DNA of 64,000 bases from Chondrosia reniformis (GCA_947172415.1 OX359192.1:4528501-4592500); one strand, 5' to 3'. Shown: positions 12,901 to 25,251, counted from the first letter of the stretch. Notes: generated from the sequence alone by a model not told the origin. Translations and numbers: made by a program.

Positions 12901-14508
12901 CATAGCCAACAATGATGATGATGATGGCATCTCCTCAGCTAATGAAACAAGCCCTGTGTCTAATGGCGAGTTTAGATTCCACAGAATAGAGGAGGAAGAT
13001 GTGCTCAACTTGTTGAAACGGGTGGATACCAACAAGGCAAGTGGTGTTGATCGGATCGGTGCTGGGGTTCTGCAGATGGCTGCCAAGGGAATAAGTCACA
13101 GCCTCACTTCCTTGTTTAACACCAGCCTGGATACTGGTCAGGTCCCTTCAGAATGGAAGTTAGCAGTCATTATTCCTGTCCCCAAATCAGGCACCTCTGA
13201 AAGTCTTGATAACTTTTGTCCTATATCACTGTTGCCAGTTGTGGCTAAGGTATTTGAGAGGCTTGTGCACCAGCAACTGTTTAGCCACCTGCAAAAGTAT
13301 AACATCCTACACCCCACACAGTCGGGCTTCAGACCCCGGCATACCACTCAGGATGTTCTGGTGGGTTTGGTAGATAGCTGGCGCAAGGCCCTGGATGCTG
13401 ACCTACTTGTTGGTGCAATTATGATGGATTTGAGTAAGGCATTTGATTGTGTGGACCATTCCATCTTGGTCAGGAAACTCAGAGTGTTATGGAGTGAATG
13501 GGGGGAGTTAAGGTGGTTCCAGGACTACCTTCATGGAAGAAAGCAGAGGGTCAGAGTTAGCAGTGCCTACTCGACATGGAGTGACATCCGCAGAGGGGTC
13601 CCACAGGGGTCAATCCTAGGCCCTCTGCTCTTTAACTTGTATGTCAATGACCTACCAGAGGCAGTTGGTGAGTGTAAGACAATGCAGTACGCTGATGACA
13701 CTACACTCTCTCTTGTTAGGGAGAACGCAAAGGATCTGGAGCATGGTCTGACTGAGGGTGCCGAGAAAGTAGCTGAATGGGTGCGAAAGAATAAGCTGAC
13801 TTTAATGTGAAGAAGACTCAGCTACTGTTGCTACAAAGAAAATGGAGAGAAGCAGATTTGAGCCAGGTGGAGGTGCAGATGGGGGAACAGGTGCTGCCCA
13901 GATGTAGCAGGGTGAGATGCCCGGGGGTGTGGATTGATGATAAACTTACATGGAAGGACCACATCTCCAGGGTGCATCAGAAGTGTTTCGGGGCCCTTAC
14001 CAAGCTGAGGAGGTACAGGGAGGTTCTGCCCACTGCCTTGAAAAAAAGCTTTTACAGGCTCTTGTATTGCCACATGCAGACTATTGTGCAGTTGCTTGGC
14101 ACGAATGTACTAATGAACTGCACGCAAAGGTGGAAAGGATACTCAACTATGGCATGAGACTGATCTTATCCCAGCCACCCAGGACACCCAGCGGGGAAAT
14201 GAGACGTACCTTGCATTGGATGCCCCTTGAAAGGCGGAGAGTAATGTTCCGCCTCATCCTCATGCACAGATGTATGAATCAACTGGCTCCGGCCTACCTC
14301 ACCGAGTCCATACACAGGAATTGCTCCTTAGGCTATATTAGGACAAGGGGCTCCAACAATCCCCACCTCTTCCCAGATTGATCTGAGTGGGGGAGGAGAT
14401 CCTTTATATTTAGAGCATCTGTGGAGTGGTCCAGTCTTCCTCCGGAGATCAGGAATATCAAGGCTGCATCATGATTTAAGAGCACGTTGAAATCTTATCT
14501 GATGAACT
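12901..14508 (+). pseudogene. LINE reverse transcriptase, frameshifted
   Basis: RT motifs are visible in order: KASGVDRIGAGVL, the PISLLPVVAKVFERLVH block, QSGFRPRHTTQD, motif A DLSKAFDCVDH with the catalytic Asp, motif B GVPQGSILGPLLF, and motif C MQYADDTTLSL with the YADD box. The next stretch (NKLTL, then VKKTQLLLL) changes frame near 13802, and again at the A-run near 14040, after which LPHADYCAVAW and PLERRRVMFRLILMHR mark the C-terminal domain. In-frame TGA codons at 14380-14382 and near 14470 precede the natural end about 14508. The expected Arg in the RPISLLP box is Cys. Only the target-primed reverse transcriptase is kept; the APE endonuclease part is lost by 5' truncation. Confidence 0.9.
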
Positions 14509-14735
14509 AGTTTCTTTTTTTCAAGACTTTGCATTGATATTCCCAATTTACATTCAATTCTTATCAATTTTTTATCGGACTTATGCATTGCTCATTACTC
14601 ATGCATGTGTATTATTGTATTCTTGTTTCAGGACTCCCAGGTAGACCAGCCACATGAGCTGATGGGACCATCCTGTTTAAATCAAATAACCTAACCTCCC
14701 TCATATGTACTATTGAAAAAATTATGGAATTTTCT
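12901..14735 (+). mobile_element. 5'-truncated LINE (CR1/L2/jockey group)
   Basis: A non-LTR retrotransposon fragment inserted in the forward array. It starts abruptly inside the coding region, upstream of the RT core, and includes the RT domain, the C-terminal thumb region and about 220 bp of 3' untranslated sequence. The 3' part contains GGACTCCCAGGTAGACCAGCC and ends near TCAAATAACCTAACCTCC, before array-like sequence resumes about 14740. No poly(A) tail is seen, which fits CR1/L2-type elements. Clade assignment is by motif style only. Confidence 0.9.
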
Positions 14736-14739
14736 TAAA

Positions 14740-17250
14740 AAACATGCATACATAACTAGTACATTTAAATATTACAAACAACTAGTACAAACAGCTTGTA
14801 CATACAACTAGTACATACAACTAGTACATAGCTAGTACATACAACTAGTACATAAAACTGGTACATAACTAGTATAAACAACTAGCACATTAAACTACTA
14901 CATATTATTAGTACATTCCACTATTACATTCAACAAGTACATGCAACTAGAACCCACAACTGGTAAATATAACTAGTACTAGTGCAAACCATTAGTACAC
15001 ACAACTTGTACATACAACTAGAACATACAAATAGTACCTATAACCAGTGAATATAACTAGGACTAGTACATACAACTAGTACATACAACTAGTACATAAA
15101 ACTAGTGCATACAACTAGTACATACAGCTAGTGCATACAACTAGTACATACAGCTAGTACATACAACTAGTACATAAAAGGAATACATAAAACTAGTACA
15201 TAAAACTAATACATACAACTAGTACATACAACTATTACATAAAGCTAGTATATACAACTGGTCCATACAACTAGTACATACAACTAGCAACTAGTACATA
15301 CAACTAGTATATTTAACTAGTATATACAACTAGTATATACGACTTGTAAATATAACTTGTACTAGTACATACAACTAGTACCTACAACTAGTACATACAA
15401 CTAGTTCATAAAACTAGTACATAAAACTAGTACATAACTAGTATATACAACTAGTCCATGCAACTAGTACATACGACTAGTACATACAATTAGTACCTTC
15501 AACTAATAAATATAACTAGTTCAAATACATACTACAAGTAAAGTACATACAATTAGTACATACAAAGAGAACATACAACTAGTAAATACAACTAGTACAA
15601 AGACCTAGTTCTATCAACTAGAACATACAACTAGTTCTTCCAACTAGTACATACAACTAGTCCATACAACTAGTCTATACAACTAGTACATACAACTATT
15701 ACATACCACTAGAACTTACAATTAGTAAATACAACTAGACCATACAACTAGTAACTAGTACATACAACTGGTATATGTAACTAGAAAATACAACTAGCAT
15801 AAAACTAGTACATACAACTAGTACATACAACTAGTATGCACAACTAGTACATAATCCTAGTTTATACAACTTGTTCGTACATCTAGTACAAAGACCTAGT
15901 ATATACAATGAGTACATATAACTTGGTCACACTACTTGTACATATAACTAATACATACAATTAGTTAATACAACTAGTATATAAATACAACTAGTCCATT
16001 CAATTAGGACATACAACTAGTTACACTAATACATGCAACAAGTACCAACGACTAGTAAATATAACTAGTCCTATTGCATAAAACTAGTATATACAACTAA
16101 TATATACCACTAGTAATGAGTACATACAACTAGTACCTATAACTAGTAAATATAACTAGTACTAGGACTTACAATTAGTACATACAACTAGTATCTACAA
16201 CTACTATATATAACCAGTCATAGTACGAACAACTTGATCATACAACTATTACATACAATTATTATATTCAACTAGAACATACAACTAGTAATTACCACTA
16301 GACCATACAATTAGTAACTAGTACATACAACTAGTATATACAACTAATACCTAAAACCAGTGAATATAACTAGTATATTTACATGCATCTAGGACATATG
16401 ACTAGTACATATACCCGGTTCATACAACAAGTAAATGTAACTAGTACATACTCATAGAAGTAGTACATAGAACTAGCACATACAACTGTTACACACAGCT
16501 AGTACATACAACTAGTTCATATAACTAGTACATGCAAATAATACATACAACTATTACATTAAACTAGTACAATAACTTGTACATATACCTATTACACACA
16601 ACTAGTACATACAACTAGTTGATGCATACAACTAGAATATACAACTTGCATATAAGACTACTAAATACAACTACTACATACAACTAGTACCTACAACTAG
16701 TAAATATAAATAGTACAGGTGCATAAAACTAGTATATACAAATAAAACATATAACTAGAACAAACTACTATATAGTACATACTACTAGTAAATAGTACTA
16801 AACTATACAACTAGTAACTAGTACATTCAACTAGTACATACAACTAGTATAAGCAACTAGTTCCTACAACTAGTAAATATAACTAGGACTAGTACATACA
16901 ACTAGTACATAATTCTAGTATATACATACAAATTGTACATACACCCAGTTCTTACACTAGTACATACAACTAGTACAAAGAACTAGTATATATAACGAGT
17001 ACATATAACTAGGTCACACTACTTGTACATATAACTAGTACCACAACTTGTACATATAACTAGTACATACAACTAATAAATACAACTAGTATATAAATAC
17101 AGCAAGTATATTCAATTAGTACATACAACTAATCCATATAACTAGTATATACAACTACAACATACACTAATCCATACAACTAGTTCCTAAGACTAGTAAA
17201 TACAACTAGTACTAGTGCATTCAACTAGTATATAAAACTAGTACATTTAA
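14740..17250 (+). repeat. 13-bp minisatellite, forward orientation
   Basis: About 2.5 kb of degenerate ACTAGTACATACA units between the LINE and the PLE-A fragment. The first 30 bases (about 14710-14740) are A/T-rich and only loosely array-like. No gene is visible. Confidence 0.93.
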
Positions 17251-17639
17251 TGGAATAAGGATTTCTTCTAACTGCGTCGAACTTATCTTTGTAAAGGTTC
17301 ATCTTTCGACTTTTAGAGCGTCTAGAGACGCAGTTTTTTCGATTCTTCTGTCTGCCAAACATTTCGACCTTGGGGGTCTTCTTCAGTGACTGGTGTTGGT
17401 CTTCAAGGTGTCTTCATTTATAGGCATCTTTTCCCGCCATTTTCGATTACCTCATCAATGATGTCATCGGTTACATCATTTCCTGAGGAAGGAGAGGTGA
17501 AGGGAGTATTCATTAAAAAGGGTTACCAACCACTTCTTAGTACAATTCCTTGATCTAAGTTCATTCTTACCTGACATTGTTGGATCTTCAGGGCTTCCTT
17601 AATTCTTCTTCTGTACCAGTTCTCTTCCCTCTCCACGTC

Positions 17640-18035
17640 GTTTACCAGATTCCCTGTTCTAGTTGCCCTGCATTGTACACTGGAGAAACTGGAAGATCAC
17701 TAAAAGTCAGGATGGCGGAGCACAAACGTGCCGTCAGGATGGGGGATGTGAACAATGGTTTAGCTGTTCACTCCCTAAAAACTGGTCATCCAATTGAGTG
17801 TAGCCAAGCCAGAGTGGTGGAGAGGGAAGAGAACTGGTACAGAAGAAGAATTAAGGAAGCCCTGAAGATCCAACAATGTCAGGTAAGAATGAACTTAGAT
17901 CAAGGAATTGTACTAAGAAGTGGTTGGAAACCCTTTTTTATGAATACTCCCTTCACCTCTCCTTCCTCAGGAAATGATGTAACCGATGACATCATTGATG
18001 AGGTAATCGAAAATGGCGGGAAAAGATGCCTATAA
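17640..18035 (+). pseudogene. PLE-A C-terminal GIY-YIG endonuclease domain
   Basis: The true coding part starts at VYQIPCSSC, just inside the 180-bp spacer. The preceding 20 or so residues of the open frame come from the inverted arm and are antisense noise. Motifs: VYQIPC..C....YTGETGRSL (the GIY and YIG strands), KVRMAEHKRAVR (catalytic Arg region with His), then DVNNGLAVHSLKTGH and a Glu-rich helix (VVEREENWYRRRIKEAL) that supplies the metal-binding Glu. This nuclease nicks target DNA for reverse transcription in Penelope-type elements, where it sits C-terminal to the RT. The RT itself is absent. Confidence 0.88.
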
Positions 18036-18060
18036 ATGAAGACACCTTGAAGACCAACAC

Positions 18061-18095
18061 CAGTCACTGAAGAAGACCCCCAGGGTCGAAACGTT
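18061..18095 (+). ncRNA. hammerhead-like motif in PLE-A copy 1
   Basis: The order CTGAAGA, then A, then a strong 5-bp stem (GACCC/GGGTC, loop CCA), then GAAAC, matches the layout of hammerhead ribozyme cores reported for PLE ends, with CTGAAGA in place of CTGATGA. I could not identify a convincing cleavage triplet and stem III, so it may be a degenerate or inactive version. The inverted arm carries the complement near 17351-17387. Confidence 0.4.
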
Positions 18096-18169
18096 TGGCA
18101 GACAGAAGAATCGAAAAAACTGCGTCTCTAGATGCTCTAAAAGTCGAAATATGAACCTTTACAAAGATA

Positions 18170-21100
18170 GTACATATAACTAGTAATGTGTACATACAAC
18201 TAGAACATACAACTAGTACAAAGAACTAGTAGATACCACTAGTACATACAACTAGCACATATAACTATTACATACAACTATTACATACAACTAGAACTTA
18301 CAACTAGTAAATACAACTAGACCATACAACTAGTACTTAAAACTAGTCCATACAACTACTGCCTTGAACTAGTAAATATAACTATATAGAACTAAAACAT
18401 ACAACTTGTACATATAACTAGTACATACAACTACTACATACTCCTAGTACATACAACTAGTAATGAGTTCACACAACTAGTAAATACAACAAGTACTTTT
18501 AACTAGTACATAGTACTCATACATATAACTAGTACATACATATAGAACTAGTACATAAAACTAATACATACAACTAGGACATACAACTATTAACATTAAA
18601 GTAGTACTACAACCTGTACATATAACTAGAACATAAAACTAGTAGATATGACTGGTACATACAACTAGTACATAGAACTGGTACATACAAGTATATACAC
18701 AAAGCTAGTATTTATAATTAGTACATACAACTAGTACCAGAAATTAGTACCTAGAACTAGTAAATATATCTAGTACTAGTACACACAACTGGTAAAGTAC
18801 ATACAACTAGTAACTAGTACAAACAACTAGTACACACAAATAGTACACACAAATAGTACATACAAATAGTACATACAAGTAGAACATAAAACTATTATAT
18901 ACAACTTGTACACAAAACTAAACCATACAACTGGTAAATAGAATATTTAACCAGTAATTAAAACTAGTACATACAACTAGTGCCTTGAACTAGTAAATAT
19001 AACTAGTACGAAAACATACAACTTGTACATATAACTAGTACATACAACTACTACATACAACTTGTACCTACAACTATATAGTACATACAACTAGTACATA
19101 CAACTAGACCATAGAAGTAGTACATACAACCATTGCAACCAACTAGTAAATACAACTAGTATATACACCTAATACATACAACTGGTACCTACAACTAGTA
19201 AATATAACTAGTACTAGTACATACAACTAGTACATACAACTAGTACACACAACTACACCATAAGACTAACACATACAACCAGTACAACCAACTAGTAAAT
19301 ACAACTAGTACATACAACAAGTACATGTAACTAGTACATAGTACTTGTACATATAACTAGTACATACATATAGGACTAGTACATACAACTAATACATCCA
19401 ACTAGGACATGCAACTATTAACATTAAAATAGTACTACAACTTGTACATATAACTAGAACATATAACTAGTACATATTACCGGTACATACAACTAGTACA
19501 TGTAACTAGTAGATACACCATAGAAGTAGTTCATATAAGTAGTACATACAAGTATTACAAAAGCTAGTACATATAACTAGTACATACAACAAGTACAAGA
19601 AATTAGTACCTACAACTACTAGTACTAGTACACACAACTGGTAAAGTACATACAACTAATAACTAGTACAAACAACTAGTACACACAAATAGTACATACA
19701 ACTAGTACATACAACTAGTACATATCACCAGTACATATAACTATTACATACAACTAGAACATATAACTATCATATACAACTTGTACACAAAACTAAACCA
19801 AACAACTGGTAACTAGAACATTCAACTAGTACTTAAAACTAGTATATACAACAAGTGCCTTGAACTAGTAAATATAACTAGTACTAAAACATACAACTTG
19901 TACATATAACTAGTACATACAACTACTACATACAACTAGTATCTACAACTATATAGTACATACAACTAGTACATACAACCTAGTACACACAACTAGACCA
20001 TAGAACTAGGACATACAACCATTGTAACCAAGTAGTAAATAGAACTAGTACATACAACTAATACATACAACTTGTACCTACAACTAGTAAATATAACAAG
20101 TACTAGTACATACAACTAGTATATATAACTATATAGTACATACAACTAGTACATACAACTAGTACATACAACTAGTACACACAACTAGACAATAAAACTA
20201 ATACATACAACCAGTAAAACCAACTAGTAAATACAACTAATACAAACAACTAGTACATACAACTGGTACTTACAACTAGTAAATATAACTAGTACAAATA
20301 CAAACAACTAGTAGATACCACTAGTACACACAACTAGTAGATACCACTAGTACACACAACTATCCCATACAACTATTATATACAACTTGTACACAAATTA
20401 ACCATACAACTGGTAACTAGAACATTTAGCTAGTTCTTAAAACTAGTACATACAACTACTTCCTTGAATTAATAAATATAACTATACACTGCTAAAACAT
20501 ACAACTTGTACATATAACTAGGACATACTACCACCACATACAACTAGGACATACTACCACCACATACAACTAGTACATACAACTAGTAATGAGTTGATAC
20601 AACTAGTACATACAACAAGTACATGTAACTAGTACATAGAACTTGTACATATAACTAATACATACAACTAATACATCCAACTAGGACATACAACTATTAA
20701 CATTAAAGTACTTTTACATATAACTAGAACATTTAACTAGTACATAATACCGGTACATACAACTAGTACATATAACTAGTACATACACCATAGAAGTACT
20801 ACAAACAACTAGTTCATACAACTAGTACATATAACTAGTACATAGAACTAGTACATAGAACCAGTACAAACAACTAGTTCATAAAACTAGTACATGCAAC
20901 TAGTACATACAACTAACCAATAGAACTAGTACATACAACCGGTACAAACAACCAGTACATACAACTAGAACAATCAAATAGTACTAGTACATACAACTAG
21001 TACATAAGTACAGACAACTAGTACATACAACTAATATATATAACTAGTACTAATACATAAAACTAGTACACACAACTAGTGCCAAGAATTAGTAAATGCA

Positions 21101-21497
21101 ACTAGTGCATTCAAGTAGTACTATAGCTAATGAATAGAACTGGTGTATACAACTAGTAAATACAAAGAGTACACACGACTAGTACATTCAATTAGAACAT
21201 ACTACTAGTACTTACAAGTAGTAACTAGTACGTACAACTAATAACTAGTATATTCTACTAGAACATACAACTAGTTCCTACAATAAGTAAATATAACTAG
21301 TATATGAAATTACTATATACAACGAGTACATTCAACTAGTAACGAGTACATACAACGAGTAAATGCCACTAGTTCATACGACTAGTATATACAACTAGTT
21401 AATACAACTAGTTCATACAAATAGCACATAAAACTACTACATACAACTAGTACCTACAGCTAGTAATTCTAATTAGTACTGGTACATATAACTACTT
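18170..21497 (+). repeat. 13-bp minisatellite, forward, with about 0.85-kb higher-order repeat
   Basis: Degenerate ACTAGTACATACA units. Within about 18500-20800, distinctive variant strings recur at offsets near 830-860 bp; for example GGTAAAGTACATACAACTA occurs at 18791 and 19640. This indicates segmental duplication of array blocks. No gene is visible. Confidence 0.93.
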
Positions 21498-21889
21498 AAA
21501 ACAAGTATTTCGAGTTTTAAAACTTGTGGGGCTGCCGCCCCCCGAATCACCTCGAACTACTTGGCCGTATCGTTGGCTTTTAATATATATTTTCGTAATA
21601 CTAACGATTGAGGACGCTTAAGTGTCCTGAACATTATAAATAGCGACAGAAAAGCTTGGTTAGCTAAAGCTTCCTGAACGCCACCATTTGCAAAACGATG
21701 TATTGATGTATAAATTAAGTTATAATAGTATAATTAAGTTATAATAGTATAATAGTTATGTTATAATAGTTGCGTATCAACCCGTATTATATATATATAT
21801 ATATATATATATATCTTTCCGTAACATGAAGCCATACAACGTAATCGGCAAATGGAAACAATATAAGGGGCTGCCTATGGCAGCCCCTC
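21498..21889 (+). mobile_element. Family M element, copy 1 (about 392 bp, hairpin ends)
   Basis: An interspersed repeat shared with 46669-47711 and 60488-60894. The left end is a hairpin-like region: AAGTA.TTCGAG at the outside, CTCGAACTACTT on the inside, with GGGGCTGCCGCCCCCC between. The right end is a second hairpin, AGGGGCTGCC-TAT-GGCAGCCCCT. Both ends share GGGGCTGCC as a short inverted repeat. The interior has a palindromic box (AGGAC-CTTAAGTGTCCT) and an (AT)n run at about 21789-21813. It is non-coding and flanked by AAAAC on both sides, a possible short target duplication. The transposon class is unknown. Confidence 0.8.
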
Positions 21890-23065
21890 AAAACTAGTAC
21901 ATACAACTAGTACATACAACTAGTACATACAACTAGTACATACAACTGGTACATACAATTAGTATATACAACTAGTATATACACCTATTTGAAACAACTA
22001 GTACCTACAACTAGAACATAGAACTCCTACATACAACTAGTACATGCAACTAGTAAATACAAGTAGTACTACAGTTAGTGGAGAGAACTGGTGCATACAA
22101 CTAGTTATTACAAAGAGTACACACAACTATTACAAACAACTAGTACTTTCAACTAGTACGAGTACACAGAAGGATTACATACAACTAATAACGGGTATAT
22201 AGAACGAGTACATATAACTAGTACATACAAATAGTACATAAAACTAGTGCATAAAACTAGTTCATAACTAGTATATATGATTAGTACACATACCTAGTAC
22301 ATACAACCAGTACATACAAATAGTACATAAAACTAGGACATACAACTAGTACATAAAACTAGTTCATACTACTAGTCATTACAATGAGTACCTTCAACTA
22401 GTACATAAAACTAGTAAATGCAATTTGTACATACAACGAGGACATACTACTAGTAAAGAGTACATACAACGACTAAATGCATCTGGTTCATACAGCTAGT
22501 ACATACAAATAGTTTATACAAATAGTCCATACAACTGGTACATTCGACTAGTACATGCAAGTAGTACATACAACTATTATTATTGCTAGTACATAAAACT
22601 AGTACATACAACTAGTACTACAGCTAGTACATAGAACGGGTGTATAAAACTAGTAAATTCAAATAGTACATACAATATACAATATACAATATATAGTGAA
22701 TACAACTAGAACATAAAAATAGTAACGTCTACATACAAGAAGTACATGATATTAGTAACGTGTACATTCAAGGAGTACATACAACTAGTTCATAAAACTA
22801 GTACCTACCACTAGTAAATCTAACTATTACTAGTACATACAACTAGTTCAAAGAACTAGTACATACAACTAGTAACGATTTCACACAACGAGTACATACA
22901 ACTAGGTCATACAATTAGTATATACAACAATTAGTACATATGACTAGTACATTAAATAGAACCTACAACTAATACAATCAACTAGTACCTCCAACAAGTA
23001 AATATAACTAGTACTAATACATACAACTAGTACATACAACTGGCACATAAAACTTGTACATGCCA
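21890..23065 (+). repeat. 13-bp minisatellite, forward orientation
   Basis: Degenerate ACTAGTACATACA units between family M copy 1 and PLE-B copy 1. A short ATACAATAT run lies near 22670-22690. No gene is visible. Confidence 0.93.
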
Positions 23066-24631
23066 TGTGAGTGTCACAAGTCCCCCTTCATTTACAAGCC
23101 CCTAGGCCATGTTTTAACAGGTGATCTACGTATTGTTAGTAACCCAAAACCTAGAAAACTTCTTAAGAAAGGACCAAAATTTCGAGAACCTAATAACTTT
23201 AATTGGGTAACTGCTTTAAAAATGTGTAAGGAAGGTCTTAGAAAATATAAGATTACCTGGGCAAATAGAGAAAATGTATCTATTTCTGTATTTAGTGAGT
23301 GGGAAAATGCTGTACTTAAGAAAATTAATGATAGGATCTCTAAGCTGTCTAAATCGTATACCAAATCCTCAGTAGCCAAGAAGACCCTTACTTGCCCTAA
23401 AATTAAGAAATTCTTAGCAGACCTACATGGTAAGTATGTTATAGCCCCTGCCGATAAGGCTTCTAATAATATAATTTTTATATGTAAGTCCTACTATAGA
23501 CAAATTATTAATGAAGAACTAGGCAGTACCTCCACTTATGCTAAATGTACAGTAGAACCCCAACAGTTAATTAGGAAACACATAGATTTCTTAAAACTAG
23601 AGAACTTAGAACCTAAACCAGACTGGTGTAACCTTCCCTCTTTTTACTGGATGCCTAAGCTACATAAGAACCCTTACAGTTACAGATTCATAGCTGCCTC
23701 TCACAAATGTACTACCAAACCCCTTTCAAGATTTCTAAATTCGGCACTCAGACTAATTCTCAAACATTTTAGAGAATACTGCCTTGGTATATATAGGAAT
23801 ACTGGTATTAATGCCTTTTGGATAGTAGAAAACTCACTAGAAGTCTTAGATAGTCTTAGGTCTATACCCACTAGAAAAGCCCAGCTAGCTAGTTTTGATT
23901 TTTCTACATTATATACAGCGATCCCCCATAACCTACTTAAAGATAAGATTACTAACCTAATTTATAATGCCTATACCTGTAGAAAGTCCCAATATATAGA
24001 TGTCTGTCAGGATAAAGCCTTTTGGTCTAACAATGTCTCCAATAAAGCAGTCACAGCTGTTCATTTAGTAGAGCTCTTTAATTACCTTATTGACAACATT
24101 TATGTATGTGTAGACGGTTCTGTATATAAGCAATGTGTAGGTATCCCTATGGGTACTGACTGTGCCCCTGTAGTTGCTAATCTTTTTCTGTTTGCCTATG
24201 AGTATGAGTTTATGAAAGGACTACTTAAGGATAACATCACCCTAGCTATTAAATTTTCCAATACTTATAGGTATATTGATGACCTTTTATGTATTAACAA
24301 CAAGGATTTTGAACTGTCAATTAGTGATATTTACCCCAAAGAACTTATTCTTAAAAAGACAAATACCAGCCCTAAAAAATCCCCCATTTTAGACTTAGAT
24401 ATAACCATTACTAACAATCAATTTATCACTAAAGTATATGATAACCGAGAGGACTTTAACTTTGATATAGTAAATTTCCCCCATTTAGATAGTAATATTC
24501 CTAATACCCCAGCCTATGGCGTCTTTATTTCACAACTAATTAGGTATTCTAGAATATGTAGTGAGTTCTCCAGTTTTCAGGCTAAAAGTTTGCAGTTATG
24601 CAGTAGGCTTATTAAGCAGGGTTACAAATAA
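23066..24631 (+). pseudogene. PLE-B reverse transcriptase, N-terminally truncated
   Basis: Encodes the RT of a Penelope-like element. Visible blocks: CECHKSPF, GHVLTGDLRIV, KKGPKFREP, ADKASNNIIFICK, SFYWMPKLHKNP, RFIAASHKCTTKPLS, motif A ASFDFSTLYTAIPH with the catalytic Asp, motif B GIPMGTDCAPVVANLFL, motif C YRYIDDLL (IDD box), and PILDLDITI. It ends at 24631, about 37 codons before the end seen in copies 2 and 3, so the C-terminus is cut short. The first few codons are array sequence and not native. PLE RTs are the closest known relatives of telomerase RT and use target-primed synthesis. Confidence 0.92.
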
Positions 24632-24958
24632 TTTAAGCTAAAATCAACCTTTAAAACCTATCCCGGCAGCCTCTAGTTAGAATCAAGTATAAGCAAAAAG
24701 TAGCTAGTATGCTTAAGGACTGTCTTGTGTTACCCCATATTGTGTTACCCCAACTCCAAAGAAATGTTACTACTAGGAGACCTAAGGGTAGACTTACGTA
24801 ATATGTCCTACTTGTGTCTATAGTTATGCTGAGTCTGTTTTACCTGTACAAGCAAAATTACTAATAGATTTATAATTAATTTATAAAAGTTAATTGGACC
24901 TACATTCCTTTCATAAAATTAAATTTCATCATGTGTCTTAGTTAACACCTTATTTAAC

Positions 24959-24984
24959 TTTTGGCGCCAAAATAGTGTATATAA
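24959..24984 (+). promoter_or_regulatory. PLE-B 3' module: E2F-like palindrome plus TATA box, copy 1
   Basis: A perfect 14-bp palindrome TTTTGGCGCCAAAA, which matches the consensus for E2F sites, is followed five bases later by TATATAAG. The arrangement is identical in all three PLE-B copies. Promoter function in PLE terminal regions is known for the group; here it is inferred from motifs only. Confidence 0.6.
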
Positions 24985-25048
24985 GGCCCCTAGATTTAGC
25001 ATAGTGACCCAAGGATTCACAGAAGATCAAGATAAAGAAAAAGACAAA

Positions 25049-25111
25049 GACTCCCAGGATCACTGATGAAGCGTGGAATTCCCAGAAACGGCTGTCTGAC
25101 CCAGTGGAGAA
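25049..25111 (+). ncRNA. hammerhead-ribozyme-like motif, PLE-B copy 1
   Basis: CTGATGA (25063-25069), a short stem II region, GAAAC (25085-25089), a four-base loop, then GTC (25094-25096), with pairing of TCA just before CTGATGA to TGA just after GTC, and a second short helix further out (CTCC..A/TGGAG). The very short stem III is what has been described for PLE hammerheads. Stem II is weaker here (GCG/CCC) than in copies 2 and 3 (GGG/CCC), so this copy may be impaired. Confidence 0.6.
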
Positions 25112-25251
25112 GAAGATGAAAGAAGGGAAAAGAAGGAAGAAAAGACTACTGTATCTTCATCTAAAGCTCTCTTTAGGTTTAGTTCCCCTATAGGCTCTTT
25201 TTACAGAATAGGCATATAGCATGTAGGAAAATGGTATCTTAGATTTTTCAT

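Larger units (their letters stand above)
17251..18169 (+). mobile_element. Penelope-like element PLE-A, copy 1, fold-back
   Basis: A PLE 3' fragment whose left part is an inverted copy of its own 3' end. Arm 17284-17636 pairs with arm 17817-18169 (about 353 bp, few mismatches) around a unique 180-bp spacer. A further 33 bp on the left (17251-17283) corresponds to the extreme 3' end that the right arm lacks; copy 2 at 54388 shows the same terminal sequence in direct orientation. Inverted 5' ends are a known outcome of PLE insertion. The coding part is the C-terminal GIY-YIG nuclease. Array sequence flanks both sides. Confidence 0.88.
23066..25251 (+). mobile_element. Penelope-like element PLE-B, copy 1, 5'-truncated
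   Basis: Begins inside the coding region at the CECHKSPF block, aligning with copy 2 from 42620 onward, and runs through the RT and a 3' region of about 600 bp that ends at TTTTTCAT, flush with array sequence. The 3' region holds the palindrome TTTTGGCGCCAAAA, a TATA box and a hammerhead-like core. It is close to copy 2 in sequence, so the family moved recently. There is no GIY-YIG domain after the RT, which sets it apart from PLE-A. Confidence 0.92.

Noticed and set aside
17577-17640. First residues of the PLE-A frame (MLDLQGFLNSSS...)
   Set aside because: They come from the inverted arm, that is, antisense of the element's own 3' coding part.
23092-23379. Minus-strand 95-aa frame in PLE-B copies (also 42647-42934)
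   Set aside because: Antisense to the conserved RT region; its conservation follows from the sense gene.
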